DNA of 64,000 nucleotides. Source: Hyposmocoma kahamanoa. Its lineage: Eukaryota > Arthropoda > Insecta > Lepidoptera > Cosmopterigidae. How positions within the stretch are numbered: the first letter of the stretch is position 1; each line of letters starts with the position of its first letter. The position numbers were made by a program, and so were the translations under genes. The notes below the pieces were generated by a model. The model searched no databases. It was not told the origin of the DNA and saw only the letters and a list, made by a program, of their open reading frames with translations. Location: the NCBI RefSeq assembly GCF_003589595.1, contig NW_020653726.1:13623754-13687753 (forward strand), written 5' to 3'. Shown here piece by piece: positions 58,147 to 64,000 of this stretch.

Positions 58147-58331
58147 TGTAAACTAGGCATTATGGTTTGTACTAGTGCTGGCTGAAGGAATGTAGGTTTG
58201 TATTTAGAATTATATTAAAAAAATAGTATTGTATGTAATAGTATTGTAAATATTTATTCATGAATATAATCCTGATTTAACATTGAAAAGTGCCTCTCGC
58301 AAAGCAATCTCACGACTTCGTCCCTTTTACA
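58147..58331 (+). repeat. TRIM-like element, 3' LTR
   Basis: 185 bp, matching the 5' copy over both ends. It has CTGGCTGAAGGAATGTAGG and ATTTATTCATGAATATAATC in common with it. Confidence 0.8.
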
Positions 58332-58480
58332 GTAGTAATTCCATTTAAATTTCAAGAAAATATTCCACCTCTAAGGGTAGGAAACTAGAGGATGAATCCG
58401 GTTTCGCGCACTTTTCGGTAACCGATTTCAATAAAACTTGGCAAATAGATGTAATTCCACGAACTATTGAGGACGATTCC
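58332..58480 (+). repeat. Dispersed repeat F, copy 7, right part
   Basis: Resumes at the second GTAG with TAATTCCATTTAAATTTC, then CCACCTCTAAGGGTAGG and ACCGATTTCAATAAAACTTG. Confidence 0.75.
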
Positions 58481-60802
58481 TTTAAAGAAATGTTACAATT
58501 ATTGGTAGATCGACATGTGTCCATCGTCAAAAAACACCACCTTTACAAGTCCCAAATACATGCGATTTCAATCCGAAAAAATACTTTTATTTCCAATAAG
58601 ATAGATTGTAATAAGAATGCAAAATATTTGACTTGATGTATAGATACCAATAGCTAACATATCCGTCCATTCTCTCCATTTCCTTGGACGTCGCTGAAAG
58701 CTATTTTAAGATAAATCCAAGATTAACAACAACACCTTCAAATATATATACACTCACCTGTCGGATACGTGTTCGTATACGTCGAGATTCAATATACATA
58801 CAATCTATACCAACAAAGCAAAATGACCTTATTAGAACACAAATCATTTCGGGGCAATATCAATCGATTTGGCAAATCATTCGGCGCATGGGTTCTACCA
58901 TCGAATCACCCGTTAATTCAATTATCAATCACACGTCGGACAAAAGCCACATCATTGCATTCATATTCCCTACACTGATTGGTCTGCCAGTGCCAACAAC
59001 GGCCATTGTAAGGTGATCCTTGACAGAATATCTCTTCCAAGATTTTTTATTTACTATACAACATTCAGCAGCTTCGAGCAATAACTTATTTAAAGAGAAC
59101 CGTATTTGCACAGATTACCGTATCTGTGCAAGAGTGTGATTCTCACAATAGTTCAAATCTCTTATTTTAACTAAATGCTTCGAGATATTTCATCGCAACT
59201 CCAAAACACCAACAATGGGGCTTTCTCTGCAGCTAAGGTGTTGGAAGATTTTGAGGGATTTAACCTTTAGAATACTGAAACCTACCTATCGTAACTGATC
59301 CATGGTCCGTTCTAAAAAAACCATATCTAGAAGAAATTAAAAAGCCAAGTGGAAGAACCAACCTTTGTCAGCTATTTTACATATCGTATTAGTATAGTAT
59401 AGCCAAACAAAGAAGGAACACCGCCAACTTTTACTGCTCCCTGCCGCGACGACCTAAGTCCATCCATTGTAAATAGCCCTAATATTGATATTTAAATTCT
59501 TAATGTTCTGTCTTGAATAATTCCTCCGTTGTTGTATCTTGAATAAACTTTACCCTAATTTCATGAAATTTGTGGAAATATTATTCAAAATTCAATGTAT
59601 TATTCAAAAAAAAAAAACATTTGGGCAAAAGTCCGTAAGGTGCGCAGAGTCAACACTCCCCGAGCAGAATCGACTTTCAGCATAGCCTCTAAGCAAAACT
59701 CATACAGATTTATTAATTGTAGGCATGCTCAATAACATATTTAAAGGAAAGCTAAAAAAATATTGAATTATGATAACAATGTTCGCATTATACCAGATAG
59801 ATTATTTTTTCAAATTATGCGATCTAAGATCAATGCTGAACATGTATTTGAAAAAAGAATGACTTCGATTGTCTTTTGGTTTCAATTAATGCGTTGTCAG
59901 TGATTCATGTGAACATTGTTATTGTAATACAACTTTTTTAGCGTTCCTCTAACAATGCTCATGAGTAGGTAGGTATATATTACACAGGATACCAAAAGTA
60001 CACATAAGCAGATAGCAATCAAAATTATTTAAACTACCTATATAAAAATACTCGACTCGTTGAAAAATTATCGCCACAAAATAATGAACATTGTTTTAAA
60101 TTGATCGCGATCGCAATCAGCGTTGAACGTATACAGACGGCCAAGATTCGAATGCTCGATATTAAATTCTGTCGGAACTTGTCAATGGCGCAAAAATAAA
60201 ATTCATTTTTATTGAATATTTCCACTTCGAGCACCCACAGATACAGCGAAATCAATTTGCATAAAAGGTTTTCCTCGCCTATGGTTTCGTCACTGAATGG
60301 TTTTAAATGAATAAGTTTATTATTTTTGTTGACAAACCATCAAGTAGGCACTGCGATATTGTTCATTATTTATAATTATTTAGTCCAATGGCTGGTTTAT
60401 ACGAAAAAACTACTAAAGTAAAGGTAATATCGATGCACATTCAATTTTGAAGATTGATATACCATCTTGGAATAGTTGAATTCGCCGAACAATGTACACT
60501 TATCACTTACAACTTTACTATAGAGGCCATTAATGCGTGACGTGAAATGTTAGACACACAACTCTGAAGACAAACTGTTCAGTCGAAAAGTTCGAACTCC
60601 GTACCTGTCGCGTGACTTCAGACATGTTTTTTTAATATTCCATTTTGTTACACACATAGAAAATTTGGAATTTGAATCCATTTTTACGAATTGAATTGTT
60701 GAAATAATAATTAGTCTTTGAAGAAAGTATAATTTTATTTGTACTCTTTTAATACTAAAATCTTTACGAAAGATAAAATCATCCAGCTCTCGTTTTCTTT
60801 TT
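58481..60802. other. Long stretch without a recognised gene
   Basis: About 2.3 kb. One overlapping frame of 110 codons (58684-59016, plus) is not recognised. The rest is AT-rich. Confidence 0.35.
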
Positions 60803-61097
60803 TTTGTAATATCGAGTGACGGAACGAATAAGTCGTGAGCCTGATGGTAAGCTACACGCCTGTCCAGAACAGTTGCAGTGCCATTCAAAGCTTTAAATTG
60901 CAAATATCTGAGGGCACTGCCACTGTGCCCGTCACCCTAAGACAAATTGACAAGTCCCATGTGCCCTGTAATTTCACCAGCACCCTTACCCTTCTAAACC
61001 GAAACGAAGTATTGCTAACATTACTGTTTGACGGCAGAAATATGTAAGGTGGCAGTACTTCCCTGGACGAACTCTTTCACAAGGATCTCTACTGCTG
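60803..61097 (-). repeat. SINE-like family A, copy 16, full length
   Basis: Minus-strand copy from TTTGTAATATCGAGTGACGG to GGATCTCTACTGCTG. The family's 3' open frame is partly intact (60903 leftwards). Confidence 0.8.
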
Positions 61098-62181
61098 TTT
61101 CTTATTTATATCGAAGTATGTACCTATTATATTATATTTATATTCCATAAAATAACTACTTGACTTGAATATTTAGTATTTAACAACCTTAATAAAGCTA
61201 GTAATAATTCCTAAAACATGAACTTTAATACTGTTATAATAATTTTGTAACAAAATTTACATGAAGCCATAACATTTCTATAACCTCAGGAAATGAAAGG
61301 TCATTTCACCAATCTTGGTGTTAATTAGGTATTCAAGAGAAAGCAAAGACTGCTAGTGAGACAATTGAGAACCAGAATAATGAACGTTTAAAAAGGAATA
61401 ACAGCGTAATGAAAAATGTTATGACGAGAAACAAAAAACAAGCTTGGGACTCAAAAGCAGTTGAAAATTTGGTCGAACAATCAAGATCGCTCGCCAGCTT
61501 CCATTGTTACGCCAAAACATTTTATTATTGTCAGCGAAAGTCTCCGTTTGCGAGAAGAAAGCGCAAAGCCATTCCGTTGGCAGATATTGTTAAGGCGCTT
61601 TCTTACTATACGCGCTGTTTTCTTAAGTGATACGTTACTGGATTATTGTTTTATTACACGAAAACAATGTACGCATAATTCGCATCCATTGTCTGTAATA
61701 AACATCAACCAATCCCAGTAGCATGGCTGCCGCGACAGTGACACATATCCATTTGTGAAATTCTAGAAGCATAACCATCATTTTGGAAATTTTGAACAAT
61801 AATGAGCATAGCGAGCAGTAACATTAAATCCATGTGGTAGCCCGCCCGATATCACAGTATATCGCGATGCCGAACACGACAACAAGATGACAGCTAATCG
61901 CGCGTCAATTTTATCGCATAAAGACCGTTCTGCATGATATTTTATCAAACACATTATTAAGCGCTATAAACTCTTGGGCCTTAGGACAATTCATTGCCTT
62001 TTATGGAAATTATTAAATGTAGATAAGTAATAATACATGAAGCTGTACATTTACAAGTTCAATGTAACCTATTACACGACAAAACAATAAATAAGTGACG
62101 ATTTCAAGATACCATTAAGAGTTCTAGTGCCAGTGTCGACCTGCACCGATGCGACTGTTTCAATCACTTGTTTTATATGTA
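61098..62181. other. No gene recognised
   Basis: Two overlapping short frames (61409-61630 and 61461-61721, plus) have no known domain. Confidence 0.35.
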
Positions 62182-62366
62182 TAACTGCCTCTGTGGCCGA
62201 ACGGTTACCACACCGGACTGCCACGCCAGAGGTCCCAGGTTCAAAAAATATTTGTATGTCTTACATGTCTAACATCTTAACTTACATTTATTTCTCTCGT
62301 GAGTTTGGGTGTCATTTGTGGTTCTGTGTGTGTGTCCATGGCACCCGCGACACAGGGTTTCCCTAT
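62182..62366 (+). repeat. SINE family B, copy 10
   Basis: Plus-strand copy with a preserved box A region (CTGTGGCCGAACGGTTACCA). Box B is truncated (CCAGGTTCAAAAAATATTTG), and the body carries GGCACCCGCGACACAGGGTT. Confidence 0.85.
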
Positions 62367-63295
62367 TATCACTTGTTTTTACTTAATAATCTACTTTTTT
62401 AACTAAAAAATATAACTTTTGAACGAAAAGAAATGATTTCTCTTTGTTGAAATTTCCATCAAAAATCATTTTCAAAATTTTCCAACTGTCAACAAAGTTA
62501 GTACAATAAGGATGCAATATAAGGGTTGACAACTAAACGATAAAGCAAACTATTTGATCACAATATCATATCAATCTGTCTCTCTACCACAAACCACGCC
62601 AAAGTTTTTCAATTGAATGTGAATCAACGAAAGATAACTCATTTTATTTACGTTGTACAGTCACAGATTCATTGTTGTCTACGAAGAAAATGGAAATTTA
62701 TTAAATTGACAAAATCTATTTGTCAACGATAGATATTTGTCGCTGGCGTCTATATCACAGCATGAGGCATGCTCGAAAAATTTATAAAATCGTTGCGCGC
62801 GACACGTCTTGATAAATTATAACTCGCCTTGAGCGTTATTCGACATGCTATGTCTGCTGAACCCTACGTAATGTTACAACACAGAATACAACTCCATAGT
62901 CGTATTTGAGAGTGTACTTAATTCGATTATTTACATTGTCCAGCCATTCGTGGTGTTTTAGAAGCACGCAATAAAACATTAGACATTCTTTCTCGGATTT
63001 TTTTTTTATTTTTATTTTATTTTATTTGACATAATAGCGGCCATACTACAATTTAAACCTTAACATACGTTTAGCACTTTTTGGATAGGCGAATTACAGT
63101 TATTCACTACAATAATTACTGACAATGGACGTAAAATACTAATAAAAAGAAAAACAAACAATAAACAAAGTAAAATGAAATTAAATAATCCAGTCTGTGT
63201 TGTAAGAAAAACAATACGAGATAGAAAGAAAAAAGAACAATAAAATAAACAGTTAATGAATAACAATATACCTATAATTAATACGCACATAAATA
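62367..63295. other. AT-rich unassigned sequence
   Basis: No repeat family or gene recognised. Confidence 0.35.
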
Positions 63296-63465
63296 CGCGA
63301 CCTCGGTGGCCGAATGGCTTGCATACCGGTTTTCATGGTAGCACCATGTCTGAGGTCCCGGGTTGAATTCCCGGCCGGGTCAATGTAGAAAGTAACTTTT
63401 CTATATTGTCTCGGGTCTTTGTGGTACCGTCATTGTTTCCGATTTCCAGATTTCCAGATTTAGTG
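63296..63465 (+). repeat. tRNA-derived SINE family E, copy 3
   Basis: Head with CTCGGTGGCCGAATGGC (box A region) and an intact T-arm CCGGGTTGAATTCCCGG, followed by a body GTCTCGGGTCTTTGTGGTAC. The acceptor stem does not pair, so it is a SINE head, not a tRNA gene. The best-preserved E copy in the window. Confidence 0.8.
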
Positions 63466-63627
63466 CTTTATTTACTTACTTTGGAATCAGAGCAACATAT
63501 GTTGATATTGTCTAATATTTTATATTTATTTATTTACTTGTATTTGTAATAAAATAATACACATATATCTCCATAAATATACTACATTAAACATATATAC
63601 AACTCTACTATGTATTAAATATAGAAG

Positions 63628-64000
63628 TGTAACAACTATAACTTCAATCCCGCCGTAGTTCCATCGCGCCACCGCTAGATGGCATTAGTTGTACTCTGAA
63701 ACGCGCTATCGTTTTGTTAACTCCAATAGTATAAGTAATCTCAGATTTTGAGTTTAGATGCTTACTACCATTACAGCATTGATACGGCACTGAACGGCAC
63801 TCAAGTGGTTGAGACGATTCGGTCCTATTACTGCTATTCTAGGGTTTTGGCACTGAACTATGTGCTTTCACGCTAGTGAGACATACAGCTGGTCTCTAGC
63901 CGGCTTATATACCTTTTTGTTTCGTCGTGTATCTAATATACGCCTTGTGCACGTCCCGTCTGCGTCTCAATTTCTACGCACCCCCTCCGCTCACCAGCGC
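63628..64000 (-). promoter_or_regulatory. Possible partial LTR or minus-strand promoter at window edge
   Basis: On the minus strand a TATA box (GGTATATAAG, 63904-63913) lies about 270 bp before a terminus ending TAGTTGTTACA (63628). The less AT-rich composition and CA end would fit the 3' part of an LTR that extends beyond the window. A host promoter is the alternative. Confidence 0.35.

Larger units (their letters stand above)
57173..58331 (+). mobile_element. TRIM-like miniature LTR retrotransposon (1159 bp)
   Basis: Two direct terminal repeats, 57173-57403 and 58147-58331, both start TGTA(G/A)ACTAGGCATTATGG and end GTCCCTTTTACA, the TG...CA form. GTAG flanks both sides (57169-57172 and 58332-58335), and removing the element rejoins a dispersed repeat F copy. 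The purine run AAGGAGGAGGGA (58135-58146) directly abuts the 3' repeat, the place of a polypurine tract. TTGAGGCGCCGGGG just after the 5' repeat could be a primer site. The 743 bp interior codes for no gag or pol domain; the 76-codon frame at 57484 is unrecognised. The 5' repeat is 46 bp longer, mainly by an insertion in its middle. Confidence 0.85.

Noticed and set aside
57963..58160. 65-codon minus-strand frame
   Set aside because: Lies across the TRIM-like interior, polypurine tract and 3' LTR edge; no domain.
57173..58331. Simple ~970 bp tandem segmental duplication
   Set aside because: The repeats have TG...CA ends, a GTAG duplication and an adjoining purine tract, and they interrupt another repeat, which fits an LTR element better.
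63296..63380. tRNA gene with long variable arm
   Set aside because: The T-arm pairs but the acceptor stem does not, and a SINE E body follows directly.

Overview
The window reads as about 64 kb of transposon-dense, AT-rich DNA from an animal nuclear genome, most likely an insect and probably a moth or butterfly. The insect call rests on short tRNA-derived SINEs, degenerate insect-type non-LTR retrotransposons, a BEL/Pao element, and a dispersed repeat beginning AACCGACTTCAAAAAAGG, which I associate with lepidopteran genomes. I found no convincing single-copy host protein gene, no rRNA gene, no functional tRNA gene and no CRISPR array. Every reading frame I can identify belongs to a mobile element, and all are broken. 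The stretch is best described as intergenic or intronic. Short host exons cannot be excluded by eye.

Layout. From 0 to 15 kb there are copies of a ~300 bp SINE-like repeat (family A), several tRNA-derived SINEs (families B, C, D), a piggyBac-type non-autonomous element inserted inside an A copy (2025-3245), and a 228 bp MITE with an 8 bp target duplication (13170-13397). From 15.1 to 17.6 kb lies a decayed I/Jockey-group LINE that keeps the ORF1 tail, endonuclease pieces, RT thumb and RNase H but has lost the RT catalytic core. From 20 to 35 kb are more SINEs, a 920 bp hAT-type element (25698-26617), two GC-rich islands (about 27 and 30 kb), and a hAT-type MITE filled with an AATTG-rich array and a perfect hairpin (34684-35080).

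From 36.1 to 39.2 kb is a minus-strand BEL/Pao retrotransposon. It has a complete 917 bp 3' LTR, a polypurine tract, CCAAC target duplications, a frameshifted integrase, and an internal deletion that joins a 5' LTR fragment directly to RNase H. It sits within an inverted-repeat MITE. From 40 to 51 kb are a Harbinger-type MITE (40237-40411), a LINE 3' fragment inside another A copy (42278-42557), a long foldback with ~360 bp arms (43835-44735) and a short hairpin MITE (50188-50382).

From 52 to 64 kb are LINE 3' fragments, a 1.16 kb miniature LTR retrotransposon (TRIM-like, 57173-58331) inserted with a small MITE into one copy of dispersed repeat F, more SINEs, and a possible partial LTR at the right edge.

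The elements do not form a pathway. What they give is a relative insertion history: A and F copies are old hosts, and the piggyBac-like, LINE, TRIM and BEL insertions into repeats are younger. I see no new biological system. The strongest observations are the fully delimited non-autonomous elements, the foldback and the nested insertions.
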